A stretch of 64,000 nt of DNA from Dolichospermum sp. DET69. GTDB lineage: Bacteria; Cyanobacteriota; Cyanobacteriia; Cyanobacteriales; Nostocaceae. Below, piece after piece: positions 45,804-55,370 of the stretch (the stretch's first letter is position 1; each line of letters begins with the position of its first letter). The notes beneath the pieces were generated by a model that saw only the letters and a list, made by a program, of their open reading frames with translations, searched no databases and was not told where the DNA came from. Location: positions 4,319,501-4,383,500 of the forward strand of contig CP070233.1 of NCBI GenBank assembly GCA_017355425.1, given 5' to 3'. Both the position numbers and the translations under genes were made by a program.

Positions 45804-46063
45804 AATTTAAATTAACTTTCTACATAGTTAAATGACAAGATGTCCTTAATTTAAAAAATATTTAGCTATTAGCTAAGAAACTTTTATGGCTTACGCTACG
45901 CTGTCAGCCAACATTAAGTCAGTAGATGGGCTGAAATAAATATCAAAATAATATTGTTGATTAGGGCGGGCTAGAAGCCCACCCTACAAGAATATTATAC
46001 TTATTGTGGGGTGGGCATCCTGCCTGCCCATATTATATTTAATTGTGCCTACCTACTTACATT
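45804..46063. repeat. Intergenic region with an inverted GGGCGGGC repeat
   Basis: GGGCGGGCTAGAAGCCCACCC at 45964-45984 and GGGGTGGGCATCCTGCCTGCC at ~46006-46030 are related palindromic units around an AT-rich centre. It resembles a MITE between the two regulator genes. Confidence 0.55.
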
Positions 46064-46732
46064 TTACGCAACTAAGCCAGAACGCAAAGCAATTACTGCT
46101 GCTTCAGTACGGTCTTTAGCACATAGTTTATTCATAATATTGCCAACGTGTGTTTTTACTGTTCCAGTTGTAATATAAAGTTTTTTAGCAATTGTAGCAT
46201 TACTACAACCTCCAGCTATTAATTGTAACACTTCTAACTCTCTAGCTGTGAGAATACCAGGTTTAATAGATCGTTGATGATTATTAGATTCGACAGAAGT
46301 TTTCTCCTGCACTTGTTCTAAAATAATTCGCGCAATCATCGGATCAATCCAAGGATTACCAGCAGCAGTTACCCCTATAGCTTCGAGTAAATTGTCAAAT
46401 TCGATATCCTTCATACAGCAAGAGTCTGCACCAGCACTAAAGGCTGTAAGTACAGATTCTTTATCATTAGCCAATGTTAAAATTAATACTTTTGTATTCC
46501 GTAATAGACGAATTGCTTTAATCTTCCTAGTTAATTCAATGCCATCTTGATCTGGCAAACCTATATCAACAATCGCAATATCCGGCTGTAGCTGCTTTAA
46601 GATTATAAGACCATGACGAGCATTAATCGCTTCTCCAACTACTTCAATTTCGTCTTTTTGCCGTAATGCTGTACAAATACTCAGACGAGTTAGATGATGA
46701 TCCTCAATAATGACAGTGCGAATTTTACTCAT
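46064..46732 (-). CDS. NarL/LuxR-type response regulator
   Basis: A 222-residue regulator. The receiver domain has IEDHHLTR at the N-terminus, Asp56 in AIVDIGLPDQDG, Thr in LILTLAND and Lys in SCCMKDIEF. The LuxR-type HTH reads LTARELEVLQLIAGGCSNAT and IAKKLYITTGTVKTHVGNIM. It is a DNA-binding two-component output; the cognate kinase is not adjacent and the target is not evident. Its closeness to the RsbU/RsbW-like genes (same strand) may be functional, but a 260-bp gap with repeats separates them. Confidence 0.92.
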   Translation of the reverse strand: MSKIRTVIIEDHHLTRLSICTALRQKDEIEVVGEAINARHGLIILKQLQPDIAIVDIGLPDQDGIELTRKIKAIRLLRNTKVLILTLANDKESVLTAFSAGADSCCMKDIEFDNLLEAIGVTAAGNPWIDPMIARIILEQVQEKTSVESNNHQRSIKPGILTARELEVLQLIAGGCSNATIAKKLYITTGTVKTHVGNIMNKLCAKDRTEAAVIALRSGLVA

Positions 46733-46925
46733 ATTAAAATGCTGCTAGATATTAAATAGACATCTAGTAAAAATTAAATATGCCTGATATGAAACCTCTG
46801 TAGAGACGTTCCATGGAAAGTCTCTACATTGATTTTTACCAGATGTTTAATAATATATAGCTTTTTGTTGCTTAAATTATGACTAAAAAAATTTAATCTC
46901 CACAGACCTAACTTATCAATTTACA

Positions 46926-48101
46926 TTACTTTTGAGCTACTCGTATTAACAAAAATAAACCTACAGTTAATCCAAATAAGTTGGGCAACCAAGCACCAAT
47001 TAAGGGAGAAAGTATACCAGCTTGTGCCAAAGCTCCAGAAACGGATAGTAGTAAATAATAACTGAAAATCACAATCACGCTAATACCAAAACTTGTCCCG
47101 CGTCCGGTGCGCTGAGGTATACTCCCCATAACTGAGCCAACTAAACCAAAAATGACACAAACAAAGGGAAAAGCGATTTTTTGTTGAATTCGCACTTGAA
47201 GTTTGCGAATTTTTTGATCGTTACCACCTAAACGTTCTATTTCTAGTTGTTCTAGGGCTTGGGCAATATTCATTTCGCCATAGTCTCGGCTATTTTCAGC
47301 TAAGGTTAAAGGAGTGCGAGGTAGTTGTAATTGCTGATGTTCAAATCGTAAAATATTCCGATAGGAGCGATCAGATGCTACTAAATAGATAGTGCCATTG
47401 TAAAAATCCCAAACTTGTTGTTTACTGTTCCATTTAGCTGATTCAGAAACAACAATTTGATCAACTCCGCCTCGAGAACGATCTATAATTGTTAAACCTT
47501 TCATTTCCTTACCATCAAATTGGTCAGCATAAAATAAGCGAGAAAGTATTTTCTTTTTATCACCATTTGATTCTTTTAATTCTCGATATTCAGGATAGTA
47601 AATATTTTGTTGTTTAAAGGATGGTTGGTCTGACTTCAGGGCTTGTGCTAGGGTGGTAGTAGCTTTGTAATTGGCAGCAGGGGCGATTTGCTCATTGAAG
47701 ATATAAGTCATGATGGTGACTCCAAAACTTAAAACCACAGCAGTTAAAACCATGCGATAAACGCTCACTCCACAAGCACGCAAAGCAATTAATTCACTTT
47801 CGCTAGAAAGACGGCTATAGGTCATTAAAGTGGCTAACAAAGTGGACATGGGGAAGGAGTAAACCATGACATAAGGTAGCTTTAATAGGAAAATTTGTAA
47901 AGCAATATTCAGTGGTAGCCCAGATTCTACAACTTTTCGTAATAATTCAAATAAGCTATCAATGGCTAAAACGACAGAAGTAAATGCCCCGACACCAAAT
48001 AAAAATGGTGAAATTAATTGCATCGCCAAGTAGCGATCCATGATGGAAAAAGAAAACAGAGAAATGAAATTAGAGAATGGATTAAGCTTTTTATAAATCA
48101 T
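46926..48101 (-). CDS. LptF/LptG-family LPS export permease
   Basis: About 391 residues with the ATG at 48101 (MIYKKLNPFS); MDRYLAMQLI at 48041 is the other possible start. A longer frame to 48200 would translate a GGGGGTGGG-type dispersed repeat and is rejected. YjgP/YjgQ architecture: three membrane helices near the N-terminus (FLFGVGAFTSVVLAIDSLFE, then GLPLNIALQIFLLKLPYVM), a beta-jellyroll periplasmic domain (~residues 120-290), and three C-terminal helices. A single LptF/G protein may homodimerise in cyanobacteria. With LptB it forms the ABC exporter that extracts LPS from the inner membrane. Confidence 0.9.
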   Translation of the reverse strand: MIYKKLNPFSNFISLFSFSIMDRYLAMQLISPFLFGVGAFTSVVLAIDSLFELLRKVVESGLPLNIALQIFLLKLPYVMVYSFPMSTLLATLMTYSRLSSESELIALRACGVSVYRMVLTAVVLSFGVTIMTYIFNEQIAPAANYKATTTLAQALKSDQPSFKQQNIYYPEYRELKESNGDKKKILSRLFYADQFDGKEMKGLTIIDRSRGGVDQIVVSESAKWNSKQQVWDFYNGTIYLVASDRSYRNILRFEHQQLQLPRTPLTLAENSRDYGEMNIAQALEQLEIERLGGNDQKIRKLQVRIQQKIAFPFVCVIFGLVGSVMGSIPQRTGRGTSFGISVIVIFSYYLLLSVSGALAQAGILSPLIGAWLPNLFGLTVGLFLLIRVAQK

Positions 48102-48352
48102 GATATAGCGATTTTCAGTTGAGTAAAATACAAGAACCCCACCCCCAACCCCCTCCCCGCAAGCAAGGAGGGGACTATGATGTATCTCATTCAAGTGCAT
48201 ACCGCCATATAGCAGGAGTCACCGAGGTAGGGGCGCAGGGTCTGCGCCCACTCAGGAGTCAGAATAAAAACCGATTTTGAGTTTGAATTTTGGACTTTAT
48301 GTACTTGCCATTTGCTATAGTAACTGATGGTATTTTTTAAATAAAAATGAAT
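48102..48352. repeat. Dispersed repeats between the lptF/G and lptB genes
   Basis: 48130-48178 is an AACCCCACCCCCAACCCCC-type repeat with GGAGGGG, related to those at 52906-52945 and 53150-53190. 48190-48250 combines GTGCATACCGCCATATAGC with GGGGCGCAGGGTCTGCGCCC, a perfect-stem hairpin also present at 17399. No gene. Confidence 0.65.
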
Positions 48353-49081
48353 TTAAACTGCAAAATTGTCACCTAAATAATATTGTCGCACTAAAGGATT
48401 ATTGTAAAGTTCATCAGCATTACCAAAAGCGAGAATTTGCCCTTCCCGCATAATATAAGCACGATCTGTAATAGCTAAGGTTTCGCGGACATTGTGATCT
48501 GTGATTAAAATGCCCATACCGCGATCGCGTAATTGACCGACAATTTCCTGAATCTCAGACACAGCAATCGGATCAACTCCAGCAAAAGGTTCATCTAAAA
48601 ACAGAAATTTTGGTCCATCTTTACCAGCGGCTAAAGCCCTGGCTAATTCTGTGCGTCGTCGTTCACCCCCAGAAAGCTGAATACCTTTACTAGCAGCCAC
48701 CTTTTCTAGGCGAAATTCTCGCAATAAAGTATGTAATCTTTGTCTCCATTCTCTCCTGGGAACTTGAGTTTGTTCAAATACGAGCAGAATATTTTCTTGC
48801 ACAGAAAGATGACGAAATACACTTGGTTCTTGGGCTAAATAGCCAATACCTAATCTAGCCCTTTTGTGCATAGGAAAATGAGTAATATCAGAATTATCTA
48901 ACCACACTTTGCCATGATTAGGTTGTTCTAAACCTGTAGCAATATAAAATGTTGTTGTTTTTCCAGCACCATTGGGACCTAGTAAACCCACAACTTCCCC
49001 TTGGCTGACAGAAAGGCTAACACGATTGACAATTAATCGCTTACCGTAAGATTTATGAATATTCTCTAAAACAATTTTCAC
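48353..49081 (-). CDS. lptB: LPS export ABC transporter ATP-binding protein
   Basis: A 242-residue ABC ATPase. Walker A GPNGAGKTTT (35-44), Q-loop YLAQEPSVFRHLSVQEN, signature LSGGERRRTELARAL, Walker B FLFLDEPFAGVDP and switch His in ITDHNVRETL. GAGKTTTFYIATGL, the LAQEPSVF Q-loop and the short C-terminus are typical of LptB rather than other ABC proteins. It powers LPS extraction with the LptF/G permease encoded ~250 bp downstream; lptA lies ~350 bp upstream, so these are three linked genes in one direction. Confidence 0.95.
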   Translation of the reverse strand: MKIVLENIHKSYGKRLIVNRVSLSVSQGEVVGLLGPNGAGKTTTFYIATGLEQPNHGKVWLDNSDITHFPMHKRARLGIGYLAQEPSVFRHLSVQENILLVFEQTQVPRREWRQRLHTLLREFRLEKVAASKGIQLSGGERRRTELARALAAGKDGPKFLFLDEPFAGVDPIAVSEIQEIVGQLRDRGMGILITDHNVRETLAITDRAYIMREGQILAFGNADELYNNPLVRQYYLGDNFAV

Positions 49082-49429
49082 TATCGAGTTTTGTCTAGGT
49101 GTGGAGGTCAGGAGTCACCGAATCAGTAGGGGCAATCCCCCTGTGGTTGCCCCTCTTATGGAGTCACCGTAGGGGCAATCCCCCTGTGGTTGCCCCTCTT
49201 ATGGAGTCACTGAACCACGTATCCCTGACGGGACCGGAGGGATATAGGAACGTTCGCGGAGCGTCTCGATAGCTTGCGTGGCGACGCAGGAGCCATAGAG
49301 ATAGGACACGAAGGAAGAAGGAAGAAGGAAGAGAAGAGTTAGCTAATGAGTTTTCAAGTTTACTCAGTTATTTTTAGTGAAAATGTCAGGGTTTTAAACA
49401 TCTATTGTCAATAATCTGGCACTTGTTTA
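49082..49429. repeat. Repeat-rich gap between the lptA-like gene and lptB
   Basis: A ~50-bp unit with hairpin AGGGGCAATCCCCCTGTGGTT is duplicated in tandem at ~49110-49210. 49218-49304 is a dispersed element (CGTATCCCTGACGGGACCGG ... CATAGAGATAG) with an inverted copy at 59387-59472. AAGGAAGA-type repeats follow to ~49335. Confidence 0.75.
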
Positions 49430-49903
49430 CTAATTAGAACGCTTTAAGGCTGGAGTTTTTGGGGCTGGTTTAGTAGTTTGTCTATTGGGATTAGCATCCT
49501 CAATCATGTATACAGATTCTACCTGACGGTTAGATTGGGGTAGAGCAATAAATTTACCTTCGTCAATTAAATAGGTGACTTTTTCCGCGCGAATACTATT
49601 GCTACCCTGTTGCAAAATGTAAACATTACCACTGAAATCAATCCGTTTTTCTTTACTAAAGTATTGTGCTTGAGCAGATGTGGCTTGAATTTGGCGAGCC
49701 GGATACACCATTTGCACGTTACCACGAGCAGTAATTACTTGGGTTTTCGCGTCATATTCTTGGGTATCAGAGCGGATAGTTAGGGGACGATTTCCCCCAG
49801 ATTGGGCTGTAGCGGGTTGCAATTGGTTAGGCAATACTACCGCACCCACAAGGGAAACTGGAAGTACCAAGGCTAATCCTAAACGGCGTATCTGTGATTT
49901 CAT
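49430..49903 (-). CDS. lptA: LptA/OstA-like periplasmic LPS transport protein
   Basis: A 157-residue protein when started at MKSQIRR (49903). An ATG at 49924 (MIPRYQLMKSQ) gives a longer form. The N-terminus is a signal peptide (RRLGLALVLPVSLVGAVVLP, cleavage after PATA-QS). The OstA/LptA jellyroll repeats follow: PLTIRSDTQEYDAKTQVITA, RGNVQMVYPARQIQATSAQA, KRIDFSGNVYILQQGSNSIR. It forms the bridge that carries LPS from LptBFG across the periplasm. The tail after ~135 is Pro/Lys-rich and disordered. Confidence 0.88.
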   Translation of the reverse strand: MKSQIRRLGLALVLPVSLVGAVVLPNQLQPATAQSGGNRPLTIRSDTQEYDAKTQVITARGNVQMVYPARQIQATSAQAQYFSKEKRIDFSGNVYILQQGSNSIRAEKVTYLIDEGKFIALPQSNRQVESVYMIEDANPNRQTTKPAPKTPALKRSN

Positions 49904-49965
49904 CAATTGATAGCGAGGTATCATATAAGTTAGAGAATAGGTAACGGGGAATAGGAAACAGAGAA

Positions 49966-50745
49966 ATAAAAATCAAATATGAGTCCCATAGCAAAAATGG
50001 ACGTTTTTTTGAAACTTTAGTTTCGCTTTGAAATCATCCAAATCAAACTAATCAAACAAATCATAGTTCAGACAAGAGATTAAATCATCCAAATCAAACT
50101 AATCAGACAAATCACAGTTCAGACAAGAGATTAAATCATCCAAATCAAACTAATCAGACAAATCATAGTTCAGACAAGAGATTAAATCATCCAAATCAAA
50201 CTAATCAGACAAATCACAGTTCAGACAAGAGATTAAATCATCCAAATCAAACTAATCAGACAAATCACAGTTCAGACAAGAGATTAAATCATCCAAATCA
50301 TAGAAATCAAACAAATCACAGTTCAGACAAGAGATTAAATCATCCAAATCATAGAAATCAAACAAATCACAGTTCAGACAAGAGATTAAATCATCCAAAT
50401 CATAGAAATCAAACAAATCATAGTTCAGACAAGAGATTAAATCATCCAAATCATAGAAATCAAACAAATCACAGTTCAGACAAGAGATTAAATCATCCAA
50501 ATCATAGAAATCAAACAAATCATAGTTCAGACAAGAGATTAAATCATCCAAATCATAGAAATCAAACAAATCATAGTTCAGACAAGAGATTAAATCATCC
50601 AAATCAAACTAATCAAACAAATCACAGTTCAGACAAGAGATTAAATCATCCAAATCAAACTAATCAAACAAATCACAGTTCAGACAAGAGATTAAATCAT
50701 CCAAATCAAACTAATCAAACAAATCACAGTTCAGACATTGAATAC
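49966..50745 (-). repeat. Composite repeat element, long form (80-bp module plus ~14 51-bp units)
   Basis: The first 80 bp equal 39443-39522. About 14 tandem 51-bp units follow. Two unit types occur: CAAACTAATC (outer units on both sides) and CATAGAAATC (a block of about six in the middle, ~50290-50590). The CATAGAAATC type lacks stops on the minus strand and creates a false 116-codon frame of 17-residue repeats (CLNCDLFDFYDLDDLIS). The array ends with GTTCAGAC at the 3' end of the DUF309 gene, whose last nine codons are inside the repeat. Confidence 0.93.
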
Positions 50746-51115
50746 TGGGTAAAAGCCAAACTTTATTTTCCAGCAATTCGCTATTTGCCACTGGTTCTAG
50801 ACTTTCTTCTTGTAGTGTTTTTAACAAATCCACACTTTGAGTAAATAATTCTTCTACATTAATACTGCCGTAGTCGGGTAGATAACGCTTAAGACGATTG
50901 CTACCTTCTCCTAAAAGAATCATCGCGCCTCGGCGGTTATGATTACCCAGATGATAGAGTCCTACGGCAATTTGCAGAATGCCTTGATAAAAAGTTTTAT
51001 CTGGTTCGATACTATCAATCCAGAGTGCTTCGAGAATGTCATGACAAGCATAGAACTGCCCAGAATTGAACTCTTCTACACCTTGCCAAAACTCTTCAGG
51101 CATGATTTCGCTCAT
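50711..51115 (-). CDS. DUF309 protein
   Basis: A 134-residue protein with the DUF309 signature: FWQGVEEFNSGQFYACHDIL with E-x-x-W, ALWIDSIEPDKTFYQGILQI and AVGLYHLGNHNRRGAMILL. The family is helical, cyanobacterial and plastid-associated, of unknown function. The start overlaps the stop of the FTR gene as ATGA, so the two are translationally coupled. The C-terminal QCLNCDLFD and the stop are encoded by the flanking GTCTGAAC repeat, so the native C-terminus has been replaced or extended by the repeat. Confidence 0.85.
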   Translation of the reverse strand: MSEIMPEEFWQGVEEFNSGQFYACHDILEALWIDSIEPDKTFYQGILQIAVGLYHLGNHNRRGAMILLGEGSNRLKRYLPDYGSINVEELFTQSVDLLKTLQEESLEPVANSELLENKVWLLPSIQCLNCDLFD

Positions 51116-51477
51116 CCCATAGTATCCCGAACTTCTTTGATAGTCTCCAGGGAAATTTCTTGTTTCTCACCAGCAAATTCATTTTCAGGAGTGAGGAATA
51201 GCATACAGTGGCATTCTTTGCGTTCGCGCATGGGTACACAAGGACAGTTCCAAAAGGCAGCGTTAACTTCTGCTTCTTTATCTTCGTAGTGACGACAAGG
51301 ACATAAAGGCGCACCGATTTCATCTTTATGCTTGGCTAGTCCTTCGATAACAACTGCGGTCACGGAAGGTTCAGAACAGAAGTATGTGCCAGTCCGCTTG
51401 GCGTATTGTTCGGAAAAATGCCGCATTGCTTCTAGGCTTTTATCACTGGATTTTGAATTAACTTCTGATTTAACCAT
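51112..51477 (-). CDS. ftrC: Ferredoxin:thioredoxin reductase, catalytic (beta) subunit
   Basis: A 121-residue protein with the FTR catalytic-subunit cysteines: Cys34 in GTYFCSEP, Cys59 and Cys61 in PLCPCRHYED, Cys78 and Cys80 in WNCPCVPM, Cys89 and Cys91 in ECHCMLFL. These hold the [4Fe-4S] cluster and the adjacent redox disulfide that pass electrons from photosystem I-reduced ferredoxin to thioredoxin, switching Calvin-cycle enzymes with light. Also called ftrB in some genomes. The variable subunit is not in the window. It is the first gene of a coupled pair with DUF309. Confidence 0.96.
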   Translation of the reverse strand: MVKSEVNSKSSDKSLEAMRHFSEQYAKRTGTYFCSEPSVTAVVIEGLAKHKDEIGAPLCPCRHYEDKEAEVNAAFWNCPCVPMRERKECHCMLFLTPENEFAGEKQEISLETIKEVRDTMG

Positions 51478-51546
51478 TGGCTGTGCTGTTTTAATATTTC
51501 AATGTTTCTTTGCATTGTACATCAGGCGAGAGTGTGAGAAATCAAT

Positions 51547-52704
51547 TCAAATTGAACTAAGAGCTTTTTGTAATTGCGGTTGTAGTTCTTGTTCGTTTTG
51601 GATGACAATGCCGGGATATTCTCGATTAATGACGGTTTCGGCGGGTGAATCTGGATTTTGCCATAGTAGCCAACGACTACCCAAGGGTAAAGAGGATGTG
51701 GTGTAGGAGTTTTGTGTCAGCCAAATTAGGGGACAGTGATCTGGTGGTAAACTATTTTTTTCGATGGGGTTGGTAGCTGCTAAGGTCTCCAAAACTGCGA
51801 TATTCCCTGTAATTAAACCTGTGGCTGATGTCCATAGTTGCACTTGCAGTTTTTGCTGTTGGGCATAAAAATACAAGGAAGCCGCAGCAATTACCGCTTG
51901 TTCAAATAATTCTTGTGGCCATTGGAAGGAACTATCTATGGCAATGATAATTTCTTGTCCCCCGGTAATCACTTCTAATTCCCGGACTCGTAATTCTCCA
52001 TAACGAGCGCTAGACCGCCAATGAATTAAGCGAGTAGGATCACCTATGCGATAGGGACGCAGCGATCGCACTAAACCCGTTGTTGCCATCTGTAAGGGTT
52101 TACCGCGAGGATCTCCTCTTTCGCTGTCTTCTTGTCCTATTTCATCAATTAAAGGGCAAGCAGTCAGGGGTAACACGGTAGGATAAACAATTACCCTAGC
52201 TTCACATGGACGGGGACGACGACACCAAAATAAACCCCAAGGCGCACCTGTAGCCAATTCTACGGTGTGCCAGCGGTAAATTCCTCTTTTTTCAACAGGG
52301 TGATAATAAGTCCAGTGGTAACTATCTTGTGGGGGAATAGCTTCAATATTTTGCTGGACTGGTTGACCAAGAATAAATGGGAGAATGTCTCTAACTTGCA
52401 ATAAACTGGCAGGTTTTTTGCTGTGATTATGAATTTCTATTTCAATTTTCAGGTCGTCACCGGCGGTTATTGGTTCAATGGGACGACGTTTAACAATTAT
52501 ACCCATAAGCGATCGCACAGCCACAAAACCTGATAATCCTAAAAGGGCAAAACTAACACCACTAATGACATACAGCCAGCCAGCCATGGTATTAATCCCT
52601 GCACCTAAGTAACATACAGAGATACCCGCTAACACCCAACCACCATAAGCAGGGGCGGCTGCATGGGTTTCCAGCCAATTGTTGATTTTTTTAGTTATTT
52701 TCAT
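51547..52704 (-). CDS. DUF58 protein
   Basis: A 385-residue protein. Two membrane helices near the N-terminus (AGISVCYLGAGI, WLYVISGVSFALLGLSGFVAV) are followed by a beta-rich domain and the DUF58 hallmark GLVRSLRPYRIGDPTRLIHW-RSSARYGEL (residues ~215-240), then a vWA-like region with AIDSSF in place of the full MIDAS motif. DUF58 genes usually pair with MoxR AAA+ ATPases and transglutaminase-like genes in chaperone/metal-insertion clusters, but no MoxR gene is next to this one. Confidence 0.85.
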   Translation of the reverse strand: MKITKKINNWLETHAAAPAYGGWVLAGISVCYLGAGINTMAGWLYVISGVSFALLGLSGFVAVRSLMGIIVKRRPIEPITAGDDLKIEIEIHNHSKKPASLLQVRDILPFILGQPVQQNIEAIPPQDSYHWTYYHPVEKRGIYRWHTVELATGAPWGLFWCRRPRPCEARVIVYPTVLPLTACPLIDEIGQEDSERGDPRGKPLQMATTGLVRSLRPYRIGDPTRLIHWRSSARYGELRVRELEVITGGQEIIIAIDSSFQWPQELFEQAVIAAASLYFYAQQQKLQVQLWTSATGLITGNIAVLETLAATNPIEKNSLPPDHCPLIWLTQNSYTTSSLPLGSRWLLWQNPDSPAETVINREYPGIVIQNEQELQPQLQKALSSI

Positions 52705-53281
52705 CCTTCTTTTTTAACTTAATTTTGCCAGAGGTGGTGCTATTCCAGTCCGGGTCTTGTGGGTTGGTTTTTGGGTGTTTTGCTTTGGCGTTGGTTTTTT
52801 GGTTTGTTGTTGTGGGTTTTTCTCTTTCTGCTCTTATTCTTTGCGTGAGACAAATCTATATATTGTCAAACTTACAGCAAATTGTCATCAAACCTGGAAT
52901 AAGAACCCCACCCCCAACCCCCTCCCCGCAAGCGATGAGGGGGCTAAGATGTACCTTATATCCGACATTCCGCACTTCATAATGTAGTATGAGTCTTTTC
53001 AAGAATTATTCTTAATAAGGCTTAGATTGTTCAATATTAATACTTAAAATGATGGATAAAATATGTATTTTATTAAACGATAAAAAATAAAATTATGGAA
53101 ATATTCGCGTATTACAAAATGAAGTGCAGAAAGTGGGATATAAAGAATCTTGTCCCCTCCCCTTTATAAGGGGAGGGTTAGGGTGGGGTAATTCATTGAC
53201 TTCTGAACCTTGAGGATTGCTATATATACAAGTTTCCTGTAATCTATTGCCACTGACAACTGACAACCAACAACTGACATC
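52705..53281. repeat. Intergenic region with inverted repeat copies and STRR before mtnA
   Basis: 52900-52985 (ACCCCACCCCCAACCCCC to CCGCACTTCAT) and 53118-53195 (ATGAAGTGCAGAAAG to GGGTTAGGGTGGGG) are diverged inverted copies of one element. 53250-53279 is an AACTGAC/AACCAAC STRR that ends 2 bp before the mtnA start codon. The region between is AT-rich with no gene. Confidence 0.65.
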
Positions 53282-54328
53282 ATGGTTTATCCCGTTATTT
53301 GGAAAGATAATTCAGTATCACTCATTGATCAAACTCGTTTACCTAACGAATATACAGTGGTAGAGATTCACCGCAGTGAAGATATGGCACAAGCCATTAT
53401 AACAATGATTGTCAGGGGTGCGCCGGCGATTGGGGTTGCTGCGGCTTATGGGATGTATTTAGGTGCTAGGGAAATTGAAACAAGCGATAACCAAGAATTT
53501 TTAGCTAAACTAGAGAAAGTAGCCAATTTGTTGCGTTCTACCCGTCCCACTGCGGTAAATTTGTTTTGGGCAATTGGGAGAATGATGCAAACAGCCTATG
53601 AAACATTAGGCACAGTTGCCGAAATTCAACAAACTCTTTTAGAAACCGCTAAAAAGATTAATGCTGAAGATTTACAAACCTGTCAAGCCATAGGTGATCA
53701 TGGTTTAGCCGCATTACCGAAAACTCCCGAACAACTGATTATACTCACACATTGTAACGCTGGAGCTTTAGCAACTGCTGGTTATGGTACAGCATTAGGT
53801 GTAGTCCGTTCTGCCTGGAAAGAAGGACGTTTAGCCAGAGTATATGCAGATGAAACTCGTCCCCGGTTACAAGGTGCAAAACTCACCGCTTGGGAATGTG
53901 TACAAGAAGGGATTCCGGTGACAGTAATTACCGATAATATGGCTGCCCATTGCATGAAACAAGGTTTAATTGATGCTGTGGTTGTGGGTGCTGATAGAAT
54001 TGCTGCTAATGGTGACGCTGCCAATAAAATCGGGACTTACAGTTTAGCAATTGTGGCCAAAGCCCATAATATTCCTTTCTTCGTCGCTGCACCTTTATCC
54101 ACAGTAGATTTTGAATTAATTGATGGTAGTCAAATTCCCATTGAAGAACGTCACCCCCAGGAAATTTATCAAATAGGTGAAACTATCCTCACACCTCCAG
54201 GAGTGGAATTTTATAACCCGGCTTTTGATGTCACACCTGCCCATTTAATCACAGCAATTATCACTGAAAATGGAGCTTTTCCTCCTGGTGATTTATTAAA
54301 TGCTAAAAATGCCAAAATCCAAAGCTAA
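53282..54328 (+). CDS. mtnA: S-methyl-5-thioribose-1-phosphate isomerase
   Basis: A 348-residue enzyme of the methionine salvage pathway, isomerising methylthioribose-1-phosphate to methylthioribulose-1-phosphate. [53 protein letters not shown] (catalytic Cys), [19 protein letters not shown] (catalytic Asp) and [14 protein letters not shown] are all present. The start codon follows an STRR by 2 bp without any Shine-Dalgarno sequence, so initiation may rely on a leaderless or AT-rich mechanism. No other salvage gene is close. Confidence 0.96.
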   Translation: MVYPVIWKDNSVSLIDQTRLPNEYTVVEIHRSEDMAQAIITMIVRGAPAIGVAAAYGMYLGAREIETSDNQEFLAKLEKVANLLRSTRPTAVNLFWAIGRMMQTAYETLGTVAEIQQTLLETAKKINAEDLQTCQAIGDHGLAALPKTPEQLIILTHCNAGALATAGYGTALGVVRSAWKEGRLARVYADETRPRLQGAKLTAWECVQEGIPVTVITDNMAAHCMKQGLIDAVVVGADRIAANGDAANKIGTYSLAIVAKAHNIPFFVAAPLSTVDFELIDGSQIPIEERHPQEIYQIGETILTPPGVEFYNPAFDVTPAHLITAIITENGAFPPGDLLNAKNAKIQS

Positions 54329-54479
54329 AATCTGAATTATTTGCTGCATTTAAACTAGAAAATGTCGCTTTATATCTTCGGTAAACTATTCAAATAGATT
54401 AATACCAAAATATAAAGCTGCATAGAATAATCAAACGCAGATAAACGCAAATGAAAATGTGATAATCAATGGATTTAGT

Positions 54480-55253
54480 TTAGGCAGATTTAAAAAATCT
54501 AATAATCTCTCTGACATTATCTAGGAATTGTCCATCTGTAGAAAGCTGTGCAATCGCATTTCTAGCTTCTCTAGATAAACGCTCATGTTCAGTTTGGTTT
54601 ATAGCCCGTAATTCTGCTAAATTTGCCACAGTTCGAGCGATTTCTCGGTGAGTTTCGTCGGTAAACCGTTGGTAGTTAGCTGCTAAAGAAGAGGATTTTT
54701 CTGGATTTAATTGATCTTCTAAAGATTGTACTTTTTGTTCTAGTTCATAAAAGCGGTTACGAAGTTCCAAAATATCTTCACGGGGATAGGTAAAAGCTTG
54801 ACGAATCATTGTCAACCGATTATATAAATATTCATAGGCACTGATAGATGGCCGCAGTATAGTTAATAATAAAGCTGCACCAGAACTTATATATCCTACG
54901 GCACTGATTCCTGTAAAGGCTAGAATATAAAGGACAATAGCTGAAATTAAGTGTAAGCTAATTGCCACCAATAGCGATTGCTTGGCTAAAACTTTTACAT
55001 AATTAACTTGTTTTTCATCTACCGGAATATTTTTTTCTATTGATTCTGCGGCTTGTGCTAAAACTTCTTTAGCTTGAAAATGGACATTCCACGGAACTGT
55101 CACGATTACTAATAACCACCAAAAACTTGCACCACCAATTACCCAGTCGAGAAAATTACCACTAGGAACGTGAAACCATTGTAAGACGCTAAAACCCAGT
55201 AATACTGTGATCACAATTCCCGCAATAGAACTGACAAAAAAGTTAAAATACAT
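54480..55253 (-). CDS. Membrane protein with C-terminal coiled coil, unknown function
   Basis: A 257-residue protein not assigned to a family. Four hydrophobic helices: ~6-27 (SSIAGIVITVLLGFSVLQWF), ~37-56, ~93-115 and ~118-138 (GISAVGYISSGAALLLTILR). From ~150 on it is charged and helical with heptad-like ILELRNRFYELEQKVQSLED, then TDETHREIARTVANLAELRA, ending RFFKSA. This suggests a cytoplasmic coiled coil or linker on a membrane anchor. It is monocistronic. The opposite strand before it contains mtnA, convergent. Confidence 0.7.
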   Translation of the reverse strand: MYFNFFVSSIAGIVITVLLGFSVLQWFHVPSGNFLDWVIGGASFWWLLVIVTVPWNVHFQAKEVLAQAAESIEKNIPVDEKQVNYVKVLAKQSLLVAISLHLISAIVLYILAFTGISAVGYISSGAALLLTILRPSISAYEYLYNRLTMIRQAFTYPREDILELRNRFYELEQKVQSLEDQLNPEKSSSLAANYQRFTDETHREIARTVANLAELRAINQTEHERLSREARNAIAQLSTDGQFLDNVREIIRFFKSA

Positions 55254-55370
55254 ATTTTATTATCTCTGCTAAAACTATTACTTTGAGAATATCAATTATA
55301 ACCTCTTTTTTAAGATGAACATTCTTTGATCAGATCATCAACTAAAAATCAATGTTAGTATTACAAAGTC

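Noticed and set aside
48102-48200. N-terminal 33 codons of the longest LptF/G frame
   Set aside because: They translate a dispersed CCCCACCCCCAACCCC repeat; the membrane protein starts at 48101 or 48041.
50252-50602. A 116-codon minus-strand frame of 17-residue repeats (LNCDLFDFYDLDD) and a similar 62-codon frame at 39450-39638
   Set aside because: The frames follow from a 51-bp tandem repeat that is a multiple of three. Neighbouring unit variants contain stops, there is no ribosome-binding site, and the same repeat occurs as 62-, 64- and 94-bp units that cannot stay in frame.
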